A DNA stretch of 64,000 bases, taken from Bemisia tabaci. Lineage: Eukaryota > Arthropoda > Insecta > Hemiptera > Aleyrodidae. Position 1 is the stretch's first letter, and every line of letters begins with the position of its first letter. Location: contig NC_092800.1 in the NCBI RefSeq assembly GCF_918797505.1, positions 62,001 to 126,000 on the forward strand. Direction: 5' to 3'. The notes under the pieces were generated by a model, which saw nothing but the letters and a program-made list of their open reading frames with translations, made no database searches and was not told the DNA's origin. Below, piece after piece: positions 34,066 to 44,108 of this stretch. The translations under genes and the position numbers were made by a program.

Positions 34066-34428
34066 TTGAAGGAAGCCGTATTTGAGCTCTATGCCTAAAA
34101 AACTATAGTCGCAGGCGTGCGGCGGCCTGGGAATGGGGTGCTGGGGCTGGGCGTGGGCGCTGGCGCCGGTCTCGGGAGGGCCGGCGCCGGTGCCCTGGTG
34201 CTCGTGGTAGGCGAGGATGTTGGCCAGGCTGGCCATGACCGGCTCCGTGGCGAAGGCGATCGTCTCGCTGCACTCCTCGATGGCGTGGACGACTTGGAGG
34301 ATCCGCGGGTGCCGGAACCGCTCCAACTGCCGCACGCCGCCCCGCAGGATCTCGGCCACCGTCTCCTTCCGCTTCGGCTTGTGCAGCTTCTCCGCCAGCC
34401 GCTTCTCGAACACGAAGATCGAGACCTC
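34066..34428 (-). CDS. SCYL2: SCYL2 internal exon: N-lobe of the SCY1-like pseudokinase domain
   Basis: This 363-nt exon is 121 codons in phase 0 at both ends. On the minus strand the acceptor is a pyrimidine-rich run ending TTTCAG before GAGGTC, and the donor is CAA/GTAAGT. The peptide opens with the beta-3 strand EVSIFVFEKR, with the lysine of the VAIK position, then reads RQLERFRHPRILQVVH, EECSETIAFATEP and MASLANIL, and ends at ELKYGFLQ. This order is characteristic of SCYL2 (CVAK104), a catalytically poor kinase-like protein that binds clathrin and AP adaptors in trans-Golgi/endosome traffic. A Gly/Ala/Pro/His-rich stretch of about 35 residues before the KYG motif is longer than I would expect. 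The exon is GC-rich in AT-rich surroundings. The upstream exon encoding the N-terminus and glycine loop was not found. Assignment to SCYL2 rather than SCYL1 or SCYL3 is from recognition, not alignment. Confidence 0.88.
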
Positions 34429-34510
34429 CTGAAACCACACACACCCAATCAGTATCCCACGATACTCCCGAAACGCAACTCACCAAACTCGCCACATCTT
34501 ATGACATAAA

Positions 34511-34889
34511 GTGGACGTATTTCTATCAAAAAGATTTATGTGCAGGTGAGAAATATGGGATAGGCTTCTTAGTTCTCTAGCCGTAAGAGTGAATGAGAAT
34601 AATGAAGTGCCAGTGACGTCACCGGCAATGATCGAGCCCGGGCGCGGGGGGAGATCGTCGTCGGGGCGCTTTAACTCATGAGCCCTGTCCGCAACGCTCT
34701 CGTGCCATGCCCGAGGCTCATGAATCCCGCTTTCATTTGGCACGTAGTTCTGTTTGCTGAATTTAAAATCCCGCTTTTCCAATTCTTCAGAAATCACACC
34801 CACTTTAACATTGTTTCTTATGCAACTTTCTTTAGCACACCCCATATTTCTCACCTGCCCATGAATCTCTTTGATAAAAATACGTCCAA
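34511..34889. mobile_element. MITE with GTGGACGTATTT ends (379 bp)
   Basis: The left end GTGGACGTATTTCTATCAAA and AGGTGAGAAATATGGG pair with the right end CCCATATTTCTCACCTGCCC and TTTGATAAAAATACGTCCA. It lies in the SCYL2 intron upstream of 34428. The 157-codon minus frame covering it (34480-34953) spans both termini, so it is not a gene. Confidence 0.7.
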
Positions 34890-34972
34890 ACGCGTATGAG
34901 CCATCCTTAAAATCTACAAAACTCACCATCTTCCTTCGTTTTTTGCACCTCAATTTGTTGTTTCTTTTTCTT

Positions 34973-35125
34973 TTTGATGTGGCAAATCACCGTATTTTCT
35001 CATCAGAATTAGCGAGAATTATCAAAAAATTTAGTTGACTTTTACGTAGCGTCAAATTGTCCCTTTTGTTATGCTTTGTTAGAGACCTGCAAGCCGATAA
35101 TTGAAAGTTCGATCAGCCCGATAAG
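34973..35125 (+). repeat. Dispersed repeat (TGATGTGGCAAATCACCGTA), copy 2
   Basis: See the copy at 33424-33590. It begins after a TTTCTTTTTCTTT tract like that copy. Confidence 0.65.
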
Positions 35126-35154
35126 ACAACGAAATGAGACATATAGGGGCTATG

Positions 35155-35711
35155 CTGCCGTGATAGCGGAGAGAGCGGCAAATGTCAAATTTTCGAAATC
35201 GAGTTTCCTTCAAACTTCGTCAATTACCTTTTAGATGAAATCACTGAAAAAAAAAATATAATTCATCTTAATTGTATAAAAGCGATACATATGAGAAAGC
35301 CTAATGAGCAAAACATTACGTAGTTTCAGGCAAGCAGTAAGTGACATTAAATCCACCCGAAAGCCAATGAAAACAGTGTTTTCAAGTACAGTGCCACCCT
35401 TTCCTGCCAGTTTCAAACCTGAAAATGTGTTTGTTACGTTCCAAAACGAAAGCATGCAGCATAATATAGCACTTACGGCTGTCTTGCCTAACACTAGCCC
35501 AACATGAGAATGAAAATTACCCTTTTTGTAATGAAATGAAATCGGTCGAAATTGAATCATCCAAACGATTTCTAGGAGTATTCCTGATGACTAGTGGCAA
35601 ATTGATAAAGAACAGAGGTTTCTTTTAATAAAATTGTCGGTCATACGCTTCCGAGCCGGTCATCTCAAAACTTATTTTTTGCACTTACCGTTCTTTCCGC
35701 TATCACGGCAG
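35155..35711. mobile_element. MITE with CTGCCGTGATAGCGG termini (557 bp)
   Basis: The left terminus CTGCCGTGATAGCGGAGAGA has its reverse complement at the right, TCTTTCCGCTATCACGGCAG. The arms are about 30 bp. The minus-strand frame 35231-35560 inside shows no transposase features. Confidence 0.7.
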
Positions 35712-36987
35712 ATTACCACCATCTTACACAACATCTTACTCCACAACAATTGTAGGTACTCTTTTGCACAGGGTATCATTTCCTCCTATTTCTCCCAGAC
35801 AGAACCAGAGACAGTGGCAAAGAAGGGGTGTGCTCCTTATACGAGTAATCGGGGAGACAGAAGAAAAAAAAGGCTTCACCAGGAAGAAATTACATAACAA
35901 ATTTTTCCTATGTAAACGTCATCAGTAGGTCCTCCTGAACAACATATACAAGTTTACCACTGTCCGACCCCGAAACACCCCCCAAAACGCCTAAAATTCA
36001 AAATGGCGGCCAAAATAAGTATGGGATTTCGGTACTTTTAAATGTTCCTATAGTGTCATATAATGTATCATGCCTTAAACAGGGTGGGACAGGAGTAACT
36101 GAAAAGTGTCTTTAACTTTTGAACAAAAAGAGATATAGGGTTCCGGCGAGGACCATTCCTCATTGTGGCAAGGTACCGGTTTTTTCAGGGGGGCTCATTA
36201 ATGGGGCCTTCCAAGGAAGATATATTCTATCAGAGAATAAGGTCCCTTTTCAAAGATTTGGCTACCTACGTTTATTTTCACTATGAATATAATTCTCATG
36301 AAAAATAAGTCTAACTACACTCCACTCTCTTCCGCTGGTTCGTCCATCATTGCTACGGTAAACGAGTTTTTTTTCCTTAATCTTGTTGTTAATATTTACG
36401 ACGGCACTTCTTCCCACCCCTCCCCCTCTTCGTTTTTTGACGTAGCCGTACTTTTTTTCATTGCGAACAGAGAAGATAAGAGAATGAGAGGACTGTGGAC
36501 CCGGTGGAGACGGGCAGGGATCGATGCGAGCGAAACCTGTCTCCAACTGGGATGAACGAGTATAATTTTAAGCGGGAAGGAACGAATTCGCTCGGTTGAA
36601 ATCTGGGCCTCCGTTGCCAAGAATGTCGAATATTATTGCTTTTACAAGCTTTGAGTTAACCATCTTGGACTTGGCGGAATATCTATCCGCCTGCAAACCT
36701 TTAAAAATGTGTTAGTTTATCTCATATCGTAAAGAACCCTAGGCGATTTTCGAAAAATGCCAACAGTCTCTTATCTCTCCTTCATTTATTCCTTGAATGT
36801 ATCCTTGAGTTGTAATGTAAGACTTTAAATTTGAAAGTATAAATTTCTCAAACTTCCTTCTTTACTCCCATTCATCCCAGGCCACAGGAAAAAAGGAAAA
36901 AGGGAAAAATTTATATTCTCAAATTATGCACATAAATCGATTAAATAATCGATTAATCGTGATTCGTTTCGATAGTTAATCTGTTGC
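35712..36987. other. Unassigned DNA with a foldback-family scrap
   Basis: The stretch 36080-36250 (AACAGGGTGGGACAG, then GGGGGGCTCATTAATGGGGC) resembles ends of the ACAGGGTG-type foldbacks. No gene recognised. Confidence 0.35.
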
Positions 36988-37085
36988 TGAATAATTGGAC
37001 GTTTTTATGCTAAAAGGAACTATGTTCATAGGATTTGCGTGAAACATAGTTCCTTTTAGCGTAAATATGTCCAATTATTGATTCA
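36988..37085. repeat. 98-nt imperfect hairpin
   Basis: Arms 36988-37026 and 37043-37085 pair (left GCTAAAAGGAACTATGTT, right AACATAGTTCCTTTTAGC) around a 16-nt loop, with mismatches and a small bulge in the outer half. The size and pairing resemble a pre-miRNA or a tiny MITE. Confidence 0.7.
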
Positions 37086-37260
37086 GGCTGTCAATAACTT
37101 ACGTAACGCTCTAGGGGTTAGGTAGATCTACATAATTTTCTGACCAAGCGCGACAGGGGTGGAGGAAAGGCAAAGCACTGCGTTACGTAACAGTGCCTGC
37201 GTACAAACTAACTTGTTTTTTAAATTTTCTTTTTCTTTTCCCGTTTTAGTTTTTTGTGAC

Positions 37261-37263
<3 letters not shown>

Positions 37264-37301
<38 letters not shown>
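37264..37301. repeat. Poly-T tract
   Basis: About 38 T residues. The open frame across it is an artefact. Confidence 0.9.
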
Positions 37302-37302
<1 letters not shown>

Positions 37303-37828
37303 TCTTGTTCTATCTTCTTTCATGGAATACACAGAGCTTTTCAATTCATAGAAGCTATTTACTTCCCCATTTTGCAGTGAGAAAATTTCTCTTAAAAAAG
37401 AGAGGGCGGATGTCAACATAGTGCCTATGTTCGGGGCGGTAGTGTAATCTCTGTGCCGCTCTCCAATTGATTAATTAGTTAAAACTAATGAACCAATAAT
37501 AGGGCGATTAATTAATGGACTGTCATGGAGCTTCAAAGCTGATCCAATGTAAACAAACCCGACCCAGAGGAGCATTTATTATTGGCTAAGAAATGAATGA
37601 TAATCAAACTCAAAGGTTAATTTTCGGCAATAATATCCATCAAAGTTCAATCCAAACTCAATTCAGAAGTTGCATCAAAGAGAGACCAATCAGAGAGCGG
37701 CACACTTTTTGTGTAGTAAAAGGATTGAGATGGTAGTACTCTCCTGTATACCTATACAGGTACTCTAGGTGTCAAAAATCTGAAAAATTGGGTTACATAA
37801 TTTTGCCTATTATCAAAAAATGTGTTTA

Positions 37829-38275
37829 AGGTGATTCGATGGACGCCATACCTACTTTGTGTCAGAACGGCATGCGATACATCGCATCAATTGGTTCCAT
37901 TCTTTCAGCTACTAGTCATTTTTCTCCGATTTTGAGATCGCAATTCTGTTGTCAAGAGACTAAAGCACTCACTTACCAATTTTTACAAAGAAATTCAACG
38001 TAATCAAGGCGTGATTTTTTTAGAGGAAAAATATCGCATTCGATACTGAGATCGAAACTGCACTCGAATGCGATATTTTTCCTCTAAAAAAATCACGCCT
38101 TGATTACGTTGAATTTCTTTGTAAAAATTGGTAAGTGAGTGCTTTAGTCTCCTGACAACAGAATTGCGATCTTAAAATTTGAAAATAATCACAAGTAGCT
38201 GAAATTATGGAACGAATTGATGCGATGTATCGCACGTCCCTTTGACACAAAATATGGCGTCCCTCGAACCTCATT
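37829..38275. repeat. Long near-perfect hairpin (447 bp)
   Basis: The inner arms 37935-38043 and 38064-38172 are 109 nt each with about one mismatch and a 20-nt loop. The outer arms continue less perfectly to GATGGACGCCAT (37840) and ATGGCGTCCCTC (38254). The outer match includes TGCGATACATCGCATCAATT. Either strand transcribed would give a long double-stranded RNA. Confidence 0.9.
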
Positions 38276-40347
38276 AATCAATGAATCAACCAATTGAAAA
38301 ACTCTATTCGACTCGTAAGACCAGTGCTTTTTTTATCTTCTTCTTTTCGTCTTTTTTTTTATCAGCGCGCGGCCACGTGACAGCGTGGAGGTGATCCAAA
38401 GTTTAAGCCACGGAGATAAAGAACTCGGTAGAAATACGGCGCTGAGAGCGGAGGACGTGTTCGGAAACTTTCCGTAGGTATCTAACTTTCCGAAACTTTC
38501 CGCAAATCTAGGAAACAACTGGGAAAAGCGGATGAGGGAGAGTGAAAACATTTAGAGGTTATAAACGTAATTTGCCTTTTGACTTCCTCCCTCCCCCTCC
38601 CCCCCACTCAGCTCTTACCGTAAGCCGAAGCTTTTCCCTTTCCGAAATCGGCCTCGTGTCATTCATTTTCACCTGCTCCCCGATTTTTTAAAGCCAAAGC
38701 TTAATGTTTAAATCGAGCTTTCTCCCAAAATGTTGCTCTGAAACACGGTTGGCGGAACAGTGAAAACTTTTGAGTTTCACTTCTGATGTTACTCGGATAA
38801 AAATAGACAAATCATCGGCTTTTAGAATTTTCCCTCTTCGCAATGCCCTTGCTCAAGTTGTGCAATTGTATTTCAGGCTCCCCTTTATCAGTGGGTGAGC
38901 AAGTTTTCATCAAAAATATTTTATCAGTTGGGGAAAAAAAGAAAACAAGACGACGGTTCCAACGCTAAGCCGTTGGGGAGCGTTCACCGTAGCACCTTAT
39001 CAATACGTAAAAGTGGTTTTGCGCGGACGGAAGAGAGCGCTGCAAGACGCTGTTGAACTAAACGTGGAGCCTAACTTAGGAAACACACATTTTTACAAGA
39101 AATGTCTTGTCATCATAGAGTAAAATATAGGGGTCACTAATGAAGAGGTACTTTGTACCCAACAATTTTTTTTTATCTCCGACGACTAAAAATTTGAACG
39201 ATCCTTGAAAGAGTCATTAAATAAAAGAACGTTGCAGAGTTTTAAAACGTAAAAATAATAATTTCTCAAAGACAAGCCTACAGGCATTACATAAAGTGGA
39301 CAAAATAGGAGAAAAAAGGTGGAAATGGTACATAAAAAAAAAATTGAGAAAATAGGTATTGCTTCCCAGCTGGAAAAATGACGCCAATTCCCATGGAGCA
39401 GTGCAAGCCTTTATCAATGGATACATTAGTAACATACCCGATGCAAAACGACGGGAAAGAGCGTACACTAGTAACGTGGTGAAAGCTCAAAATTCCTCGT
39501 TCCCCAGGCAGAGGAACGCATCTTTATTCCAAGATTACAAATCGACTTAAACAATTCAATTTTTTTCGGGAATATCTCAGTGAAATTTCTGTGCTTAGTT
39601 TTGCTGATGTTTGTGAAATAAAATAGAGACACCTGGTAAAATTTTCATTTAGAGACGCTTAAAAGTGTACAACGCTCGGAATCGCGTGTTGATGACTGAC
39701 GACCTAAGAATTGAATAATTGTTTAAGAAATTCTGGCCTTAATTCCTAAATTAAACTCGCCCAGCCAACTGCTCACCTTAACATTGAGCAATCGTCTTCA
39801 GGCGAACTTTATAAATTTTGAACTTAGCTAGCATTACCCCCATTACATCAATTAGATCGTTAAACTACGGAGTCTTTAAAATATATTGTATGTGGATGTG
39901 TATATTTTTTAAACGAGTTTACACATTTTGTACACCAGAGGAGGGAGGAAAGTTCTTGAAACCTTTCTCTGGTTATTTGCTGGAAGATGATCGATTTGCC
40001 CTGAGTTGATCGTTATCCTCGTGAACAATAAAGTTTGAATTGACTCCTACAAAAGTTAAATAATGATTAATCTTCGCGGGTCGCTTTAGAGAATTTTCAA
40101 TAAAATCAACGTGTTTTGCATGACCTTTTCAGTAGAAAAAAAAATGCCTTGTGTTGCTTATTCAACCAAGCTACAAACAAGATACTCCGCTAACTAAATT
40201 GTGATTGAAGGCACTACACGAGCAACTATTTTAACTCTATTGTGGCGCTGGCTGCATACTCTAAAAACTGGAGGTGTTTGAATTTGATCGCACATAGTGC
40301 ATATCGGAAGGGCTAGATCTCCATTGCCGACTTACTTTGTAAAAACT
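38276..40347. other. AT-rich DNA, nothing recognised
   Basis: There is a C-rich tract at 38586-38610. Short frames at 39217-39550 are unsupported. Confidence 0.4.
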
Positions 40348-40653
40348 GGTACGGAATAAAACAAAATAATATGAACTATGCAAAACGATTATCCGGATAT
40401 CGGAACTCGGCTGTTTTGAAAACGCCTTCAAATGCGGCGTGATACCTCACGCATTCCGGAGTGTTCAAATAGTTGTATCATTCCGCCTTAAGAATGCGAC
40501 GGAAGATTAAAACGGAATTAGCCTCCATGCACGCTGGCCTTGTCGATTTCCTTTGACATTTTTGCAGTGGTGAATGCATAGCTAAAGTGCGCTCCAGCTA
40601 GAAATGTATTTAGCAAATGGGTGGTTTTTATACGAGGATTAAAAATGAACAAG
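40348..40653 (+). repeat. About 306-bp direct repeat, copy 1
   Basis: GGTACGGAATAAAACAAAAT through TTTTTATACGAGGATTAAAA is about 97% identical, by eye, to 43329-43634 in the same orientation. Confidence 0.85.
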
Positions 40654-41848
40654 TGCACCGAAAAAAAAGAGGTGTAATTTGAACAGTCACTTTGGGTGTC
40701 AAATATAATACCAGTTTTTCATTTCATCTAATCGCCCTGAGCGCTACCTCAACATATCTTAGGTATTAAAACAGCAGCCAGCAAATCGGTTGCATGGATG
40801 GACTGTCAGGTCTGATGAAATGACAGATCAAACGGTTAAATTGACATGAAAAGTATTTTAAATTAACAGCCTGTGTAGTTCGTAAAATCAACGTCTGTAG
40901 ACCCGGGAATGTAATCGACAGACGGTTCATTTTACCGCCTCCGCGGCGTTGAACAAACACTTATCTAGACTGCGGAGCCTACGGTTCCTCTGACGTCACT
41001 ATAATGACCGTCAACATCACCATGGCTTATTAAGATGACTTTGAATTTTTGGCCCCCCGCAAATAATTATTGTTCTCGGGACGGGAATACATGATCATTC
41101 TTATTAGCTGTCCCTTACTAATGATATTATTTTTAAAATTGTCATAATTTTCCGTTTTTTATTGCTGCCCTGTCAGCAACATATTATAGACTTTTAGTAA
41201 TGAAAAAAAAAGAACCTGTTAAAATACACGGAAAAAGAAATCCGCTTTTACGGGATGTTAGAAATATTGCAAACTTTCGTCTTAAAAGTATTTTAGATGA
41301 AGAGGCAGCATTTTGAAATTTAAATAAATACATTTTTTATACTTTGAGGCAAAGCTAGAAACAAAGTGTGGTTTTTCTTAAATATAAAAAATATAAGACT
41401 TTAAAACATTTTATGCCGCAAAATATTCGCATCTTCAAAGATCTATGACTTTAATCTATGAGTTTTTAAAACAGTTACAAAATGAAGGTCAGTTAATATA
41501 TGAACAATTTTGAGTAACAAACATGCGAGTGTTACTATCTATTTACCTAAATTTATTGATATACTCATGAAAATGTTTTGTTCACTTTGTTTTTTTTTTT
41601 TTTTTTTTTTCTCCTCCCCTTTTTTTGAGGCATCCAACAAAACTTCGCAAAAATTTGCTACTACTGTCTTAAAATAATTTCTCTGGCTAAAATATAATTG
41701 AAATATTTTTTTAATAATTTGAAATTAAATAAAAGGAGGGAGAGACATACAGAGAGAAAAAAATATTTCATGGGTCAAACTAATCTTATAGCGCGCAAGA
41801 AGATCACTAAGAAATTCTATTGAGATAGTGAGATACTATAGGAGAAGC
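40654..41848. other. AT-rich DNA between repeats
   Basis: A T run is at about 41589-41611. Nothing else is recognised. Confidence 0.4.
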
Positions 41849-42781
41849 TATACAGGGTGGCCCAGACCTACCGTACCAGGCCTTTTTTTCGGTTAATTTG
41901 GGTCGCACGAAGTCCAGGATCGCGGAGATGACCCCAAGGAATCCGAATTTCATGGTCCCAGAGCCCCCCTGGCACCCTTTGGGGGCTAAAAGGGGGGTCC
42001 GTACTTCAAAAGTCAGGGTTTATGTCAAAATTTTGAAATTATGTCATCGGAATCAGAACGTACGGAAATTTTTAACTTAAAGCGACACCAAGAAATCCAA
42101 AATCGGCCCATCCGTGTACAAAATACCGACCCCTAAAGGCGGGGGACAGAGCCCCCTTTCAAAAAAATTCAAGTTCGTTCAATTGACGTGGAGACTCGGA
42201 AAAAATGTGTATTTAGGGGTAATCGACCCCAATGAATCCAAATTAGAGGGTCCCGTTGTCCTCAGAGACTTTTCTGATGGGGCACAGGGGTAACCTCCAC
42301 ACCGGTTAAATTTAAAAGTTCAGAGCCCCCCTGTGCCCCATCAGAAAAGTCTCCGAGGACAACGGGACCCTCAAATTTGGATTCATTGGGGTCGATTACC
42401 CATAAATACACATTTTTTCCGAGTCTCCACGTCAATTGAACGAACTTGAATTTTTTTGAAAGGGGGCTCTGTCCCCCGCCTTTAGGGGTCGGTATTTTGT
42501 ACACGGATGGGCCGATTTTGGATTTCTTGGTGTCGCTTTAAGTTAAAAATTTCCGTATGTTCTGATTCCGATGACATAATTTCAAAATTTTGACATAAAC
42601 CCTGACTTTTGAAGTACGGACCCCCCTTTTAGCCCCCAAAGGGTGCCAGGGGGGCTCTAGGACCATGAAATTCGGATTCCTTGGGGTCGATTTCCTCTTC
42701 ATCTCCGCGATCCTGGACTTCGTGCGACCCAAATTAACCGAAAAAAAGGCCTGGTACGGTAGATCTGGGCCAACCTGTATA
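41849..42781. mobile_element. Near-perfect palindromic foldback element (933 bp)
   Basis: It starts TATACAGGGTGGCCCAGACC and ends with the inverted counterpart GGGCCAACCTGTATA. The left arm (41853-42290) and right arm (42327-42777) are very nearly identical inverted copies around a 36-nt loop. The right arm has about a 14-bp insertion near 42690. The sister frames ending LCHRNQN-RKFLT on each arm are the same sequence read twice. TATA flanks both sides. Confidence 0.9.
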
Positions 42782-42807
42782 ATGTGTGAAAAGTGAGGCA
42801 CCTGACA

Positions 42808-42985
42808 GGCGGCCTGGCTAGCTCAAACGGTAATGGCGGCGGCGCTCGGCATTGATTCGAAGGTTGCGCGTTCTAATCCCGCCACGGACAGAAGGGTTTT
42901 AAGGGTGCTGGATGATTGAATCATCTCCGGTAGAGTAGCCTGGTGGAGGTAAGGATGTTCTCAAATCAAATAATAATCATGAACA
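42808..42985 (+). mobile_element. tRNA-derived SINE
   Basis: GGCGGCCTGGCTAGCTCAAA carries an A-box-like TGGCTAGCTCAAACGG (42815-42830). GGTTGCGCGTTCTAATCC (42862-42879) is the B box at about 32-nt spacing. The cloverleaf is incomplete and non-tRNA sequence with an A-rich tail follows, so this is a SINE and not a working tRNA gene. Confidence 0.65.
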
Positions 42986-43328
42986 TAAAAGAAAAATAGA
43001 AAATTAAATTTTTCCCTTTTTTAAAAGCCTTTTTTGCAATGGCTCAGAAATGCCGGGTTAACAGTCAGGGGCGGTAGATTTTACCGCCTGTTAGACATAG
43101 AATCCAATACCCTAGCTATTGCGTCAGCGGCTTGAGGCGGTAATATTTACCGCCTGGGGCCGTTGGCTTAGCGGCCTCGAGCATTCGTCCAACAGACCAA
43201 AAGGTACTGAATTGCCGTTTCAGCATGCTGTTGATACAAACAACAGGTTAGAGTCCAATTTTTCAACCGCCTTAGGATGTTGAGTCAAGTCCCTGGCGAT
43301 TGGATGAACTCATCTTTATTTTCGGTGT

Positions 43329-43634
43329 GGTACGGAATAAAACAAAATAATATGAACTATGCAAAACGATTATCCGGATATCGGAACTTGGCTGTTTTGA
43401 AAACGCCTTCAAATGCGGCGTGATACCTCACGCATTCCGGAGAGTTCAAATAGTTGTATCATTGCGCCTTAAGAATGCGACGGAAGATTAAAACGGAATT
43501 AGCCTCCATGCACGCTGGCCTTGTCGATTTCCTTCGACATTTTTGCAGTGGTGAATGCACAGCTAAAGTGCGCTCCAGCTAGAATTGTAATTAGCAAATG
43601 GGTGGTTTTTATACCAGGATTAAAAATAAACAAG
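43329..43634 (+). repeat. About 306-bp direct repeat, copy 2
   Basis: See 40348-40653. The two copies flank the palindrome and the SINE. Confidence 0.85.
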
Positions 43635-44108
43635 TCGTCTGCACTAAGAAAAAAATTGCAGTTTATATTTCCTGTTCCGGAAATTCTCGTTGAGTCAACC
43701 AGAATTCTTTTCAAAGTAATAGGACGGCTCTTTGAGCTAAAATACATACCTTTCAAAACAAGGAGATATCCTGTTGGCTCAACAACATATTTCGTATAAG
43801 AATTTTCAATTGGAATTTCCACCAATCCGAGAGAAAATATTTCTCCGTACGTGGCATAATGCTCACCCTGACATTTTATGCGCCATCATTTTGCAAATAT
43901 CACACTCAGCAAAATGGGTCCCGATCATGATCACGCTGAAAATCAGTTGACCATCGAATTCCCCTTTTGCCTCATCCAATCAGATTGCTCGGATTATTAT
44001 TTGCATTATATTGCATTATATGATTATTATATGCATTTCCCTCTCCTTCGTATTTTTCTTTCTCGTATTCTTCCTCTTTTTCCTCTCCTTCTATTTTTGT
44101 ATTTATTA

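Noticed and set aside
34095..34509. Arg/Ser/Ala-rich frames of 117-130 codons overlapping the SCYL2 exon
   Set aside because: Alternative-phase readings of the same exon. The SCYL2 frame is conserved and spliced.
34480..34953. 157-codon minus frame
   Set aside because: It spans a MITE from end to end, including both terminal repeats.
41898..42801. Paired frames with RNPNFMV and PPWHPLGAKRG
   Set aside because: They are the same palindrome arm read on opposite strands, and no transposase motif is present.
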